NCBI RefSeq assembly: GCF_000170795.1 | Contig: NZ_ABCM01000011.1 | Location: 143,181-207,180, forward strand | Origin: Pedobacter sp. BAL39 | GTDB taxonomy: Bacteria > Bacteroidota > Bacteroidia > Sphingobacteriales > Sphingobacteriaceae | Length of the DNA: 64,000 nt | Direction: 5' to 3' | Made by a program: the position numbers and the translations under genes | Shown here: piece after piece, positions 27,507 through 38,359 of the stretch | Position numbering within the stretch: the first letter of the stretch is position 1 | Layout: each line of letters starts with the position of its first letter | The notes under the pieces: model-generated | Databases searched by the model: none | What the model was told of the DNA's origin: nothing | The model's input: the letters and a program-made list of their open reading frames with translations, nothing else

Positions 27507-28445
27507 ATGAAAATAACGGTTGTAGGTGCCGGCGCTGTTGGTGCCACTTGTGCAGATAACATCGCCAGAAAAGAATTAGCAGAAGAGCTTGTTTTATTAG
27601 ACATCAAAGAAGGTTTTGCTGAAGGTAAATCCATCGACATGATGCAGACAGCCACATTATTGGGCTTCGACACCAAAATTACGGGTGTTACCGGCGACTA
27701 CAGCAGGACTGCCGGTTCGTCAGTGGTGGTGATCACTTCAGGCCTACCCCGGAAACCCGGCATGACACGTGAGGAGCTGATCGGCATTAATGCAGGCATT
27801 GTGAAAGGTGTAGCAGAAAACATCCTGAAATATTCTCCTGAAGCAATCATCATCGTGATCAGCAACCCAATGGATACCATGACCTACCTAGCCCTGAAAT
27901 CATTGGGCCTCCCTAAAAACCGGATCATCGGAATGGGTGGTCCATTGGATAGTGCCAGATTCAAATATTACCTCAGCGTAGCACTGGGCTGCAATGCCAA
28001 TGACCTTCAGGCTTTTGTGATTGGCGGCCATGGCGACACGACTATGATCCCGCTGACCCGATATGCGACTTACCAAAGCCTGCCTGTAACAGACTTGCTG
28101 GATGCGGACATCCTGAATAAGGTTGCTGCAGATACCATGGTAGGCGGTGCAACGCTAACGGGTTTATTGGGAACTTCCGCCTGGTATGCGCCGGGAGCAG
28201 CTGGTGCAGCCTTGGTGGAAAGCATCGTCAGGGACGAGAAGAAACTATTTACTTGCTCTGTGTCTCTGGAAGGTGAATATGGTCAACAGGACATCTGCCT
28301 GGGCGTACCTGTCGTTATCGGCCGCAATGGATGGGAAAAGATTATTGACTATAAACTAAACGACGACGAACAGGCGGTATTTGATAAAAGCGCAGAGGCG
28401 GTAAGAACAATGAACAATGTGCTGAAGGAGATGAGCCTGGTATAA
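27507..28445 (+). CDS. mdh: Malate dehydrogenase
   Basis: TCA-cycle enzyme oxidising malate to oxaloacetate with NAD+. 312 residues of the LDH-like MDH class: GAGAVGATCA Rossmann motif at the N-terminus, the substrate-specificity loop GLPRKPGMTREEL with the Arg that favours dicarboxylates, and the catalytic His in GGHGDTTM. Its stop codon overlaps by one base the start of a retropepsin-like gene (TAATG), indicating translational coupling. Confidence 0.97.
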   Translation: MKITVVGAGAVGATCADNIARKELAEELVLLDIKEGFAEGKSIDMMQTATLLGFDTKITGVTGDYSRTAGSSVVVITSGLPRKPGMTREELIGINAGIVKGVAENILKYSPEAIIIVISNPMDTMTYLALKSLGLPKNRIIGMGGPLDSARFKYYLSVALGCNANDLQAFVIGGHGDTTMIPLTRYATYQSLPVTDLLDADILNKVAADTMVGGATLTGLLGTSAWYAPGAAGAALVESIVRDEKKLFTCSVSLEGEYGQQDICLGVPVVIGRNGWEKIIDYKLNDDEQAVFDKSAEAVRTMNNVLKEMSLV

Positions 28446-28867
28446 TGACCTGCACCATCCCTCTTACGTTAATCAGTTTACAGGATGACGGCTTTCACCT
28501 CCTAGTGGAAATCGTCATCTTTGGAAAAAAATCTTTTGCCGTGCTGGATACCGGTGCATCAAGGGCTGTATTTGACCTCAGCCTCCTTAAAACACACATA
28601 ACGGAACTGGCACATACTGAGGAAACTCATGCCACAACACTTTTCGCCACCTCCGCAACCGTTCAGGCAACCATTCCTCAGTTTAAAATCGGCAGACTAA
28701 AGATTGAAAATTATGAAGCTGTTGGACTTGATCTGGAAAGTGTGAATGATGCTTACGTCCAAATGGGACACCCTCCGGTAACGGCTATCATCGGCAGTGA
28801 TATTCTCCTGAAATACCACGCATCGATACACTACAAAAAACTGAAACTCTATTTGTATACGGATTAG
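28445..28867 (+). CDS. Retropepsin-like aspartic protease-fold protein
   Basis: 140 residues. DTGAS at 35-39 is the aspartic protease active-site loop and AIIGSDIL near the C-terminus is the matching hydrophobic-hydrophobic-Gly motif, so this is one half of a dimeric retropepsin fold. No signal peptide, so probably cytoplasmic. Such short proteins need to dimerise to be active; whether it is a protease is not shown. Overlaps the mdh stop by one base, a pairing with no obvious metabolic reason. Confidence 0.8.
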   Translation: MTCTIPLTLISLQDDGFHLLVEIVIFGKKSFAVLDTGASRAVFDLSLLKTHITELAHTEETHATTLFATSATVQATIPQFKIGRLKIENYEAVGLDLESVNDAYVQMGHPPVTAIIGSDILLKYHASIHYKKLKLYLYTD

Positions 28868-28924
28868 GAAATTGGTCTGCAGATGAAGAAGCTTTTTCTA
28901 ACTCCTTACTGTTTACAGTCAGCC

Positions 28925-28962
28925 GTATTGATTAGATTAAGATGTATTGATCAAATTAAGAC
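28925..28962. repeat. Two imperfect tandem 19-bp repeats
   Basis: gtattgattagattaagat and gtattgatcaaattaagac, adjoining, 16 of 19 identical, in the gap between the retropepsin-like gene and gyrB. Function unknown. Confidence 0.5.
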
Positions 28963-29001
28963 ATTACAATCATGGAAGAATCCACTTCTCAAATACAGGC
29001 A

Positions 29002-29040
29002 ACGCAAAAAAGGGATGCCCTTACATCAGACACCCCTTTA
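29002..29040 (-). terminator. Intrinsic terminator of gyrB
   Basis: Eleven-bp stem with two wobble pairs formed by the minus-strand copies of gacacccctttat-side and aaagggatgcc-side sequences, followed by T-run; 20 nt past the gyrB stop. Confidence 0.75.
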
Positions 29041-29061
29041 TATTAAAGTTTAGATCAGCGC

Positions 29062-31101
<2,040 letters not shown>

Positions 31102-31158
31102 TCAGCACTAAAAACCGCTTAAAAAGCCCCGTTCTTTAGGATACTAATTTTGAAATTT

Positions 31159-31166
31159 TATATTTG
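31159..31166 (+). promoter_or_regulatory. -7 promoter element of the OmpH-like gene
   Basis: TATATTTG, giving a leader of about 110 nt before the start at 31284; -33 element not clear. Confidence 0.4.
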
Positions 31167-31283
31167 TTGAAATTTATCATTTTTAACGGAACTATTCCTA
31201 CTCATAAACCTCCTTGCTGACGGAATTTAAGATGGGGAGAACCAGGGAAGCGTAAATAAAAACAGATCAATAACAACATTTAG

Positions 31284-31877
31284 ATGAAAAAATCAACATT
31301 AAAACTGGGCGGCATTGCGACGGCTGTTGCCCTGGTTTCGGTAATGGCTTCTTGCCAGAACAAAGAAAATAACACTGCTGCAACAACTAAAAAAACAGAA
31401 ACAGCAGTGGTTTCCGCTGCCGAAAAAATCGTGTATGTCAACTCGGATTCATTGTTAACAAAATACCAGTATTACAAAGACCTGAAAGTGAAGATGGACG
31501 GAAAGTCTCAAACTGCACAAAGAGACCTTGCTTCTAAACAACAGGCGTTCCAACGTGAGGTAGCAGCATATCAACAACAACAACAAACACTTTCTGCTGA
31601 TCAGAGGGCATCTACCGAAGAACGTCTGCAACGTAAACAACAAGAGCTGCAGACTTATACACAAAATGCTGGTGCAGCCCTTCAGAATGAGCAGGCTTCA
31701 GAAAACGAAAAACTTTATGATAAAGTAGCGGACTACCTGAAAACTTATGCAAAGGAAAAAGGTTTCAAAATGGTACTTACTTATTCAAAAGGAAACAGCG
31801 CGATCCTTTTTGCTGATGAAGGCCTGGATGTCACCAGCGAAGTCATCACCGGCCTGAACGCGGCTTATAAAAAATAA
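31284..31877 (+). CDS. OmpH/Skp-family periplasmic protein, lipoprotein form
   Basis: 197 residues. Skp-like chaperones bind unfolded outer-membrane proteins. Here the signal peptide ends in a lipobox (VMASC, Cys24), so the protein is membrane-tethered, unlike E. coli Skp. After a Thr/Lys-rich linker the Skp core follows: VYVNSDSLLTKYQYY, a Gln-rich coiled coil about 70-140, and VADYLKTYAKEKGFKMVLTYSKGN. Monocistronic with a strong terminator. Confidence 0.92.
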   Translation: MKKSTLKLGGIATAVALVSVMASCQNKENNTAATTKKTETAVVSAAEKIVYVNSDSLLTKYQYYKDLKVKMDGKSQTAQRDLASKQQAFQREVAAYQQQQQTLSADQRASTEERLQRKQQELQTYTQNAGAALQNEQASENEKLYDKVADYLKTYAKEKGFKMVLTYSKGNSAILFADEGLDVTSEVITGLNAAYKK

Positions 31878-31896
31878 CATCATCCAATGATTTTTG

Positions 31897-31925
31897 AATG
31901 CCCCGTATTTCGGGGCATTTTTTTT
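31897..31925 (+). terminator. Intrinsic terminator after the OmpH-like gene
   Basis: aatgccccg and cggggcatt with a 5-nt loop, followed by eight T. Confidence 0.93.
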
Positions 31926-31960
31926 GCACTCATCTCAGCGTACAAAATATCCGAAACCCG

Positions 31961-32467
31961 ATGACCATGGAAAAAGAAAAAGACCACACGCAGGAACAAC
32001 ATGCCGCATTCATGAAGATCGCCATTGATGCTTCAGAAGAAAACGTCATCAGTGGAAAAGGGACACCATTTGGTGCGGCAATTGTGAAAGAGGGACAACT
32101 GATTGCTAAAAGCGCCAACAAGGTCACTGCAGATAATGATCCCACCGCCCACGCAGAAGTTGCTGCAATCAGGATAGCCTGCCAGGAGCTGAACACTTAC
32201 GACCTGACGGGTTGTGTGATCTATACCAGCTGTGAGCCCTGTCCGATGTGCCTTGCCGCTATATACTGGTCAAAGATCTCTGTGGTCTACTACGGAAACA
32301 CCAGATCCGATGCCGCACAGGCCGGTTTTGATGATGATTTTATCTACCAGGAAATTGACAAACCAATGCAGGAACGACAACTTCTAACCATCCCCTTGTC
32401 GAGGGAGGAAGCGCAGATAGCTTTCACACTCTGGGATCAGTCGCCATTAAAACGCAAACAGTCATGA
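31961..32467 (+). CDS. guaD: Guanine deaminase-like nucleoside/base deaminase
   Basis: Zinc deaminase of the CDA superfamily, converting guanine to xanthine in GuaD members. 168 residues from the ATG at 31961; the frame opens at 31898 inside the preceding terminator, which cannot be a start. Zinc ligands His64 (with catalytic Glu66 in HAEVAA), Cys94 and Cys97 in SCEPCPMC. The stretch AAQAGFDDDFIYQEI and the C-terminal segment match the B. subtilis GuaD type better than tRNA adenosine deaminase TadA. Overlaps the EcsC gene by 4 nt (ATGA). Confidence 0.88.
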   Translation: MTMEKEKDHTQEQHAAFMKIAIDASEENVISGKGTPFGAAIVKEGQLIAKSANKVTADNDPTAHAEVAAIRIACQELNTYDLTGCVIYTSCEPCPMCLAAIYWSKISVVYYGNTRSDAAQAGFDDDFIYQEIDKPMQERQLLTIPLSREEAQIAFTLWDQSPLKRKQS

Positions 32468-33210
32468 CGGATAATTATCAGGAACGCATCCGCATAGAGT
32501 GTCATTTCTGGAAAAAAGAAATGATGGAAAACCCATCTGTTCTCAATAAGATGACCAGCCGTATTCAGAAGAAAATCAACAGCTATATTCCTGAAAAAGT
32601 ACATTCGGCCATCACAGCAACAATTAAAACAATGGTCAGAACGGTCCTGTTCGGCTCGCAGCATACCACAGGCGCCCTACCTGACCCGGGGATAGCTCTG
32701 TTACACAGGGAGGCGCTGGTACGAGAAAAAATCAAGAAATACAGTACTACAGGAGCTGCTGAAGGCGGCATCACCGGAGCGGGAGGTTTTCTAATGAGTA
32801 TGGCGGACTTTCCGGTACTGATCGCCATCAAGATCAAACTTCTTTTTGAAATTGCTACCATCTATGGTTTCGATGTAAGGGATTATAAGGAAAGGCTATA
32901 TATTCTTTACATTTTTCAACTGGCCTTTTCCAGTCAGCAGGGCCGAACAAAGGTGTTCATGCATATGGAAGACTGGGATGAAAAAATACACATCCTGCCA
33001 GACAATTCAGATCATTTCAACTGGCTGACTTTTCAGCAGGAATACCGAGATTACATAGATCTGGCAAAAATGGCTCAGCTTCTTCCGGTTATAGGTGCTG
33101 CAGTAGGTGCTATTGCCAATTATCAACTATTGAAAAAACTGGGCGATACGGCAATGAATGCTTATCGCATGAGGCTGCTTAAAGATCCTCTTCAAAAAGA
33201 TTCCCGGTAA
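32464..33210 (+). CDS. EcsC-family protein
   Basis: 248 residues with the EcsC pattern: ALLHREALVREKIKKYST, then a Gly-rich segment GAAEGGITGAGGFLMSMADFP with hydrophobic character, and a Gly/Ala-rich stretch VIGAAVGAIANY near the C-terminus. In Bacillus EcsC is part of an ABC-transporter operon with no settled function. Translationally coupled to guaD by ATGA overlap. Its 3' end overlaps that of the convergent S4 gene by 32 nt. Confidence 0.85.
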   Translation: MTDNYQERIRIECHFWKKEMMENPSVLNKMTSRIQKKINSYIPEKVHSAITATIKTMVRTVLFGSQHTTGALPDPGIALLHREALVREKIKKYSTTGAAEGGITGAGGFLMSMADFPVLIAIKIKLLFEIATIYGFDVRDYKERLYILYIFQLAFSSQQGRTKVFMHMEDWDEKIHILPDNSDHFNWLTFQQEYRDYIDLAKMAQLLPVIGAAVGAIANYQLLKKLGDTAMNAYRMRLLKDPLQKDSR

Positions 33211-33580
33211 GGTCGTCGATCTCCCTCCGATCTTTCTTTGTAGGCCTTCCCGTACCACGATCGCGCTTCAGTGTAGGCGCATGAAATACCGATTTGAAAC
33301 CATATGTTTCTTCGAGCGGTGTGATGTCCTTGTATTTCGTTACGGCAATCTTTGCTTCGACACGGTTATACAACAGTTCCACCACCTCAATCACTTTTTT
33401 TTCAATCCCCTTTGACACCTGATATACATCGCCAATCTTGACAATGGCAGAAGCCTTGAGATTCTGACCATTATATTTAACCCTGCCCGCCTTACATGCT
33501 TCCGTGGCGAGCGTCCTTGTTTTAAACAAGCGGATTGCCCAGAGGTATTTATCTATCCTTAATTTTTCCTGTTCAGCCAT
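33179..33580 (-). CDS. S4-domain RNA-binding protein, Hsp15-like
   Basis: 133 residues from the ATG at 33580; the 83-residue upstream extension in frame is hydrophobic filler over the dapD promoter region and is rejected. S4 domain at the N-terminus (LRIDKYLWAIRLFKTRTLA, AGRVKYNGQ). Like Hsp15/HslR, it ends with a basic tail (GTGRPTKKDRREIDDL). Hsp15 binds stalled 50S subunits carrying nascent chains. Divergent to dapD and convergent, with a 32-nt overlap, to EcsC. Confidence 0.9.
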   Translation of the reverse strand: MAEQEKLRIDKYLWAIRLFKTRTLATEACKAGRVKYNGQNLKASAIVKIGDVYQVSKGIEKKVIEVVELLYNRVEAKIAVTKYKDITPLEETYGFKSVFHAPTLKRDRGTGRPTKKDRREIDDLTGNLFEEDL

Positions 33581-33662
33581 AAAAATCAAAAATACATTAA
33601 GAAAACAGACGGTCAATACATAAAATTCATTTATTTTGTCAAAAAAACAACAAAACAACAAC

Positions 33663-34478
33663 ATGGAAAATTTAAAAAAGTTGATCGAGGCCGCTTGGGA
33701 GGACAGAACTTTATTACAATATACAGAGTATTGCGATGCAATTGAAACCGTCATCATGCGATTGGACAAAGGAGAAATCCGCGTTGCAGAGCCGGTATTG
33801 AACTCATGGGGCGTAAATGAATGGATCAAAAAAGCTGTGATCCTTTACTTCCCAATCAGACAAATGGAAGAGATTGAAGTCGGCCCTTTTGTGTTTCATG
33901 ACAAAATGAAATTAAAAACTGACTACAAAGAAACCGGTGTAAGGGTTGTTCCTCATGGTATTGCACGTTATGGAGCTTATCTGGCCAAAGGCGTAATCAT
34001 GATGCCTTCTTATGTGAACATCGGTGCGTATGTTGACGAGGGTACAATGGTAGATACATGGGCTACTGTAGGTTCATGCGCCCAGATCGGCAAACATGTT
34101 CATCTAAGTGGTGGTGTTGGGATCGGCGGAGTGTTGGAGCCTATTCAGGCAGCTCCTGTCATCATTGAAGACAACTGTTTCCTTGGTTCAAGGGCAATCG
34201 TTGTTGAAGGCGTACGCGTGGAAAGAGAAGCTGTGCTCGGTGCTAATGTAGTGCTGACGGCCTCTACTAAAATCATCGACGTTACCGGAGATGAGCCTAT
34301 CGAATATAAAGGTATTGTGCCTGCTAGATCCGTCGTGATCCCTGGTAGCTATACCAAGAAATTCCCTGCAGGTGATTTTCAGGTCCCTTGTGCACTGATA
34401 ATCGGTAAACGTAAAGAATCTACGGACAAGAAAACTTCTCTTAATGATGCTTTAAGAGATAACAACGTAGCTGTATAA
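33663..34478 (+). CDS. dapD: 2,3,4,5-tetrahydropyridine-2,6-dicarboxylate N-succinyltransferase
   Basis: Succinylase-branch enzyme of diaminopimelate and lysine biosynthesis. 271 residues from the ATG at 33663; a longer frame begins at a TTG in AT-rich DNA. Left-handed beta-helix hexapeptide repeats are visible from about residue 110 (YVNIGAYVDEGTMVDTWATV, IGKHVHLSGGVGIGG), and the DapD motif PVIIEDNCFLGSRAIVVEG. Located 5 nt before a glycosyltransferase gene. Confidence 0.96.
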   Translation: MENLKKLIEAAWEDRTLLQYTEYCDAIETVIMRLDKGEIRVAEPVLNSWGVNEWIKKAVILYFPIRQMEEIEVGPFVFHDKMKLKTDYKETGVRVVPHGIARYGAYLAKGVIMMPSYVNIGAYVDEGTMVDTWATVGSCAQIGKHVHLSGGVGIGGVLEPIQAAPVIIEDNCFLGSRAIVVEGVRVEREAVLGANVVLTASTKIIDVTGDEPIEYKGIVPARSVVIPGSYTKKFPAGDFQVPCALIIGKRKESTDKKTSLNDALRDNNVAV

Positions 34479-34483
34479 AGAAA

Positions 34484-35602
34484 ATGAGAATTGGTTTTGA
34501 TGGAAAAAGAGCAGCAAATAACTTAACCGGACTGGGAAATTACAGCCGCTCTATCATTGCGCAACTGTCGCAGTTTTTCCCTCAAAACCAATACTTGGTT
34601 TATACGCCAAAAATGAAAGACCACGCTCAGGTCAGGCATTTTATGGCAACCAAAAATATTGAAGCCAGATTTCCGAAGTACCGAAAATTCCTCTGGAGAA
34701 CATTTGGCATCAAAAGACAACTTATTGATGATCAGGTTGCACTCTTTCATGGCTTGAGCCACGAAATCCCTGTAGGGATACAACAAACCGGAATCCCCTC
34801 AGTAGTAACCGTTCACGACCTGATCTTCCTAAAATTCCCTCAATATTTTGGTCGCATAGACCGATGGATCTATACGCTGAAATGCCGCTACGCATGCAAA
34901 CATGCCGACAGAATTGTAGCCATCAGTGAATGTACAAAAAGGGACATCATTACCTTTTTCAATACACCTGAAGACCAGATTGATGTCGTATACCAGAGCT
35001 GCGATGACAGCTTCAAGACTCCGGCAACAGCAAGTGTAAAAGCTGCTGTTAAAGAAAAGTATCAGCTTCCTGATCAGTTTATACTTAATGTGGGAACCAT
35101 TGAAACCCGGAAAAACCTGGTAACGCTGATCAAGGCGTTAAAAAACATAAATCCGCATTACCAGCTTGTTGTGATTGGCAAACAGACTGCATACATGAAA
35201 CAGGTGGAGGAAGAGCTGAAAGCACAGCAACTGCAATCAAGGGTCATCTTTTTGAGCAACATTCCTTTTCAAGACCTACCCGTCATCTACCAGCTGTCCT
35301 CCGTTTTTGCATATCCTTCGGTATATGAAGGATTTGGAATTCCGATCATTGAGGCGCTGTATTCAGGTGTTCCCGTGGTTGCCGCAACAGGCTCCTGCCT
35401 GGAGGAGGCCGGGGGACCGGCGAGCTTATACGTACCACCTGATGATGACCAAGCCCTCGCAAAAGCCATCAACAGCATCATCGAAGACCCTGTTTTGAGC
35501 ACAAAAATGATAACCGAGGGCATTCAATATGTACAGCGGTTTAACAACCATATTGTTAGCACGGAGCTGATGAATGTTTATCAGCGCGTTTTCTCACAGT
35601 AG
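34484..35602 (+). CDS. Glycosyltransferase family 4 (GT-B fold)
   Basis: 372 residues. The N-terminal domain begins MRIGFDGKRAANNLTGLGNY, binding the acceptor; the C-terminal domain has NVGTIETRKNLVTLIKAL and the EX7E-type motif in YEGFGIPIIEALYSGVPVVA, the nucleotide-sugar site. No signal peptide or membrane segments. The gene is 5 nt after dapD, with no polysaccharide cluster nearby; acceptor and sugar are unknown. Confidence 0.92.
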   Translation: MRIGFDGKRAANNLTGLGNYSRSIIAQLSQFFPQNQYLVYTPKMKDHAQVRHFMATKNIEARFPKYRKFLWRTFGIKRQLIDDQVALFHGLSHEIPVGIQQTGIPSVVTVHDLIFLKFPQYFGRIDRWIYTLKCRYACKHADRIVAISECTKRDIITFFNTPEDQIDVVYQSCDDSFKTPATASVKAAVKEKYQLPDQFILNVGTIETRKNLVTLIKALKNINPHYQLVVIGKQTAYMKQVEEELKAQQLQSRVIFLSNIPFQDLPVIYQLSSVFAYPSVYEGFGIPIIEALYSGVPVVAATGSCLEEAGGPASLYVPPDDDQALAKAINSIIEDPVLSTKMITEGIQYVQRFNNHIVSTELMNVYQRVFSQ

Positions 35603-35647
35603 AAAAGATCTAATGCCATTACGGAGTTACCTGACAAACAAAATCCT

Positions 35648-36214
35648 ATGTTAAAGACAGAAATTGATAAAACACTGCAAATTTTAAAAGATGGAGGGGT
35701 CATCCTCTATCCTACTGATACGGTTTGGGGACTGGGCTGCGATGCCACAAATGAACAGGCTGTAGAGAGAATCAATGACATCAAAGCACGTAGCAGCGAC
35801 AAGAGTTTTATCGTCCTCCTGGATACGGATGCCAAGCTGCAAAGTTACATCGCTGAGGTACCCGATGTCGCCTACGACCTGATTGAATATGCGGAAAACC
35901 CATTGACATTGGTGTTTCCCGGAGCGAAGAACCTTGCGAAAAATGTCATTAATGCAGATGGTAGTGTGGGGATCAGGATTGTAAAACACGGCTTCTGCCA
36001 GCAATTGCTGCAACGATTCCGTAAACCGATTACCTCGACATCCGCAAATAAATCGGGTTTGCCCGCTCCGGCTTATTTCGACGAGATTAGTGAGGAGATT
36101 AAACAGGCGGTCGACTATGTAGTGGACTGGGAACAGGAGCTCCGCATCAACAAAAAACCTTCTACCATCATGAAATTAGCTCCGGGAGGTCAATTTTCCT
36201 TTATTAGAAAGTAA
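35648..36214 (+). CDS. Sua5/YciO/YrdC-family L-threonylcarbamoyladenylate synthase
   Basis: Forms threonylcarbamoyl-AMP from threonine, bicarbonate and ATP, the first step of the t6A tRNA modification. 188 residues, only the YrdC domain (no C-terminal Sua5 domain). Motifs: [28 protein letters not shown] with the KxR-like site, and [10 protein letters not shown]. It lies before two further tRNA-processing genes (cca and miaA). The YciO subgroup of unknown role cannot be fully excluded. Confidence 0.9.
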   Translation: MLKTEIDKTLQILKDGGVILYPTDTVWGLGCDATNEQAVERINDIKARSSDKSFIVLLDTDAKLQSYIAEVPDVAYDLIEYAENPLTLVFPGAKNLAKNVINADGSVGIRIVKHGFCQQLLQRFRKPITSTSANKSGLPAPAYFDEISEEIKQAVDYVVDWEQELRINKKPSTIMKLAPGGQFSFIRK

Positions 36215-36222
36215 GTTTTATT

Positions 36223-36230
36223 ACTTTTGT
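36223..36230 (+). promoter_or_regulatory. -7 promoter element of cca
   Basis: TACTTTTG 10 nt before the start codon; -33 element weak. A very short leader would result. Confidence 0.45.
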
Positions 36231-36239
36231 AACTCATTA

Positions 36240-37646
36240 ATGGAAAAACATTTACAACATCCTGTATTTAAAGTCCTTGCCAACATTGCGCATACACAAC
36301 AAACAGAAGCTTATGTCATAGGCGGTTATGTGAGGGACATCTTCCTCAGCAGACCATCAAAAGACATTGATATCGTCGTGTTGGGCAATGGTATTGATTT
36401 TGCCGAAGCTGCTGGCAGGCAACTGAGAACCAAAGTGGCCGTATTCAAAAATTTCGGCACAGCAATGTTGAAAACGCAGGATCTGGAAATAGAGTTTGTT
36501 GGTGCACGTAAGGAATCCTACCGTGCCGACTCACGCAAGCCTATTGTGGAAAATGGCACCATTCAAGATGACCAATTGAGGCGCGACTTTACCATTAACG
36601 CACTGGCAATTTCCTTAAACGCCGACAACTATGCTGCGCTGGTAGACCCCTTTGACGGAATAACGGATCTGAAAAATAAACTGATCAGGACACCTCTGGA
36701 TCCGGAAATTACCTTTTCTGATGATCCCTTAAGAATGATGCGTGCCATTCGTTTTGCCGCGCAGCTGGGTTTCTCTATTGATCACCAGGCCATTGAGGCT
36801 ATCAAAAAACAAAAAGAAAGAATCGGTATTGTTTCAAAAGAACGTATTACGGATGAACTCAATAAAATCATTCTGTCAAAGTTGCCGTCTGTTGGTTTTA
36901 AATATTTATTTGATACCGGGTTACTGCACCTGATATTCCCTCAGATGGCCAATCTCTACGGGGTGGAGATCATCAATGGAAAAGGTCACAAGGACAACTT
37001 CTACCATACCCTTCAGGTACTGGACAATATCTGTGAAGCCACAGATGACATCTGGTTAAGGTGGGCAGCCATCCTGCATGACATTGCTAAGCCAGCTACA
37101 AAACGTTTTGAAGAGGGACATGGCTGGACATTCCATGGTCATGAAGATAAGGGTGCGCGCATGGTGCCACAAATTTTTGGACAACTGAAACTTCCACTTA
37201 ATGAAAAGATGAAGTACGTACAAAAGCTGGTACAGCTACATCTACGCCCGATCGTGCTTGCCCAAGAAGTGGTCACGGATTCTGCAGTACGCAGGTTGCT
37301 CTTCGATGCCGGAGAGGATATCGAGAGCTTGATGATGCTCTGCAATGCCGATGTAACCACCAAAAATGAATACAAGGTTAAAAAATATAGAAACAACTTT
37401 GAGCTGGTCAAACAAAAACTCAAAGATGTGGAAGAACGCGACAAAATCCGCAACTGGCAACCTCCGATTACAGGAAACGACATCATGCAAATCTTTGGAC
37501 TGACGGCCGGAAAAGAAGTTGGCCTGATAAAAAATGCCATCCGGGAGGCAATTCTTGAAGGGGAAATAACAAACTCCTATGATGAAGCGTTACAGTTTAT
37601 GCTTGAAAAAGCTAAGCAGTTTGGACTAGTTCCGGTAAAGCAGTAA
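36240..37646 (+). CDS. cca: CCA tRNA nucleotidyltransferase with HD domain
   Basis: Adds or repairs the 3' CCA end of tRNAs. 468 residues. Class II nucleotidyltransferase core: YVIGGYVRD and the catalytic aspartates in KDIDIVVLG, the basic motif [11 protein letters not shown], and [14 protein letters not shown]-terminal HD domain has [13 protein letters not shown] and may carry phosphatase or phosphodiesterase activity. First gene of a cca-PRiA4-miaA group. Confidence 0.95.
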   Translation: MEKHLQHPVFKVLANIAHTQQTEAYVIGGYVRDIFLSRPSKDIDIVVLGNGIDFAEAAGRQLRTKVAVFKNFGTAMLKTQDLEIEFVGARKESYRADSRKPIVENGTIQDDQLRRDFTINALAISLNADNYAALVDPFDGITDLKNKLIRTPLDPEITFSDDPLRMMRAIRFAAQLGFSIDHQAIEAIKKQKERIGIVSKERITDELNKIILSKLPSVGFKYLFDTGLLHLIFPQMANLYGVEIINGKGHKDNFYHTLQVLDNICEATDDIWLRWAAILHDIAKPATKRFEEGHGWTFHGHEDKGARMVPQIFGQLKLPLNEKMKYVQKLVQLHLRPIVLAQEVVTDSAVRRLLFDAGEDIESLMMLCNADVTTKNEYKVKKYRNNFELVKQKLKDVEERDKIRNWQPPITGNDIMQIFGLTAGKEVGLIKNAIREAILEGEITNSYDEALQFMLEKAKQFGLVPVKQ

Positions 37647-37696
37647 TACAAATAGATAATATTTTTTTTAATTTTATAGCTACAAAAAGAGTACAG

Positions 37697-38353
37697 ATGG
37701 CAATTTATAGATTTAGAATAAGTTTTGAAGATTTCGATGAAGTAGTAAGGGAAATAGATATAAAATCAAACCAGACCTTTGAAGATTTACATCGTGCGGT
37801 ACATCGCTCTACAGGATATGTTGCTGAAAAATCGTCATCGTTCTTTGTCAGCACCGACAACTGGATTAAAGGTGATGAAATTGCCTTCCTACCAAATCAG
37901 CGGAAAATTGACAGGGGTGTTACGCTCATGGAAAAAGCGAAGCTCAGCAGCTTTATCGAAGATCCACACCAGAAGTTTTATTACATCTATAATTTCGACA
38001 GACCTTTCGACTTCCACGTAGAACTAGTAAAAATTATCCTGGAAACAGATCCAAACCTGGAATATCCCGTATTGATTAAAAGTACAGGTGAAGCACCTAA
38101 AATCATCGAAAAAGACAATTTCGGTGCGGTAGCAGTCGCAGCAACACCTGCCTCCACCGATTTTGACTTCCTCAATGAAATGGACTTCGTACCTGAAGAT
38201 ACGGAAGAGCTGGAAGCAATGGGCGGACGCGGCATCAATGCGGAAGAAAAAGCAGATGACGACACAGAAGATGAAGGGGATGACAGCGACGATTTCTCTG
38301 ATGATGACAATGGTTATGATGAAGAAGATTTCGATAGCAAAGATGACTATTAA
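37697..38353 (+). CDS. PRiA4_ORF3 (IS1096 passenger TnpR-like) family protein with acidic tail
   Basis: 218 residues. Residues 1-130 match the plasmid pRiA4b ORF-3 fold (MAIYRFRISFEDFDEVVREI, FEDLHRAVHRSTGY, DRPFDFHVELV). About 175-218 is an Asp/Glu-rich tail with almost no hydrophobics. Despite the transposon-linked family name there is no transposase, inverted repeat or other mobile feature here. It sits between cca and miaA, 6 nt before the latter, suggesting a housekeeping role, perhaps in RNA processing; that is inference. Confidence 0.82.
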   Translation: MAIYRFRISFEDFDEVVREIDIKSNQTFEDLHRAVHRSTGYVAEKSSSFFVSTDNWIKGDEIAFLPNQRKIDRGVTLMEKAKLSSFIEDPHQKFYYIYNFDRPFDFHVELVKIILETDPNLEYPVLIKSTGEAPKIIEKDNFGAVAVAATPASTDFDFLNEMDFVPEDTEELEAMGGRGINAEEKADDDTEDEGDDSDDFSDDDNGYDEEDFDSKDDY

Positions 38354-38359
38354 TGCCTC

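Noticed and set aside
37697..38353. Insertion sequence, from the family name of the PRiA4_ORF3 protein
   Set aside because: No transposase, terminal inverted repeats or target duplication around it.
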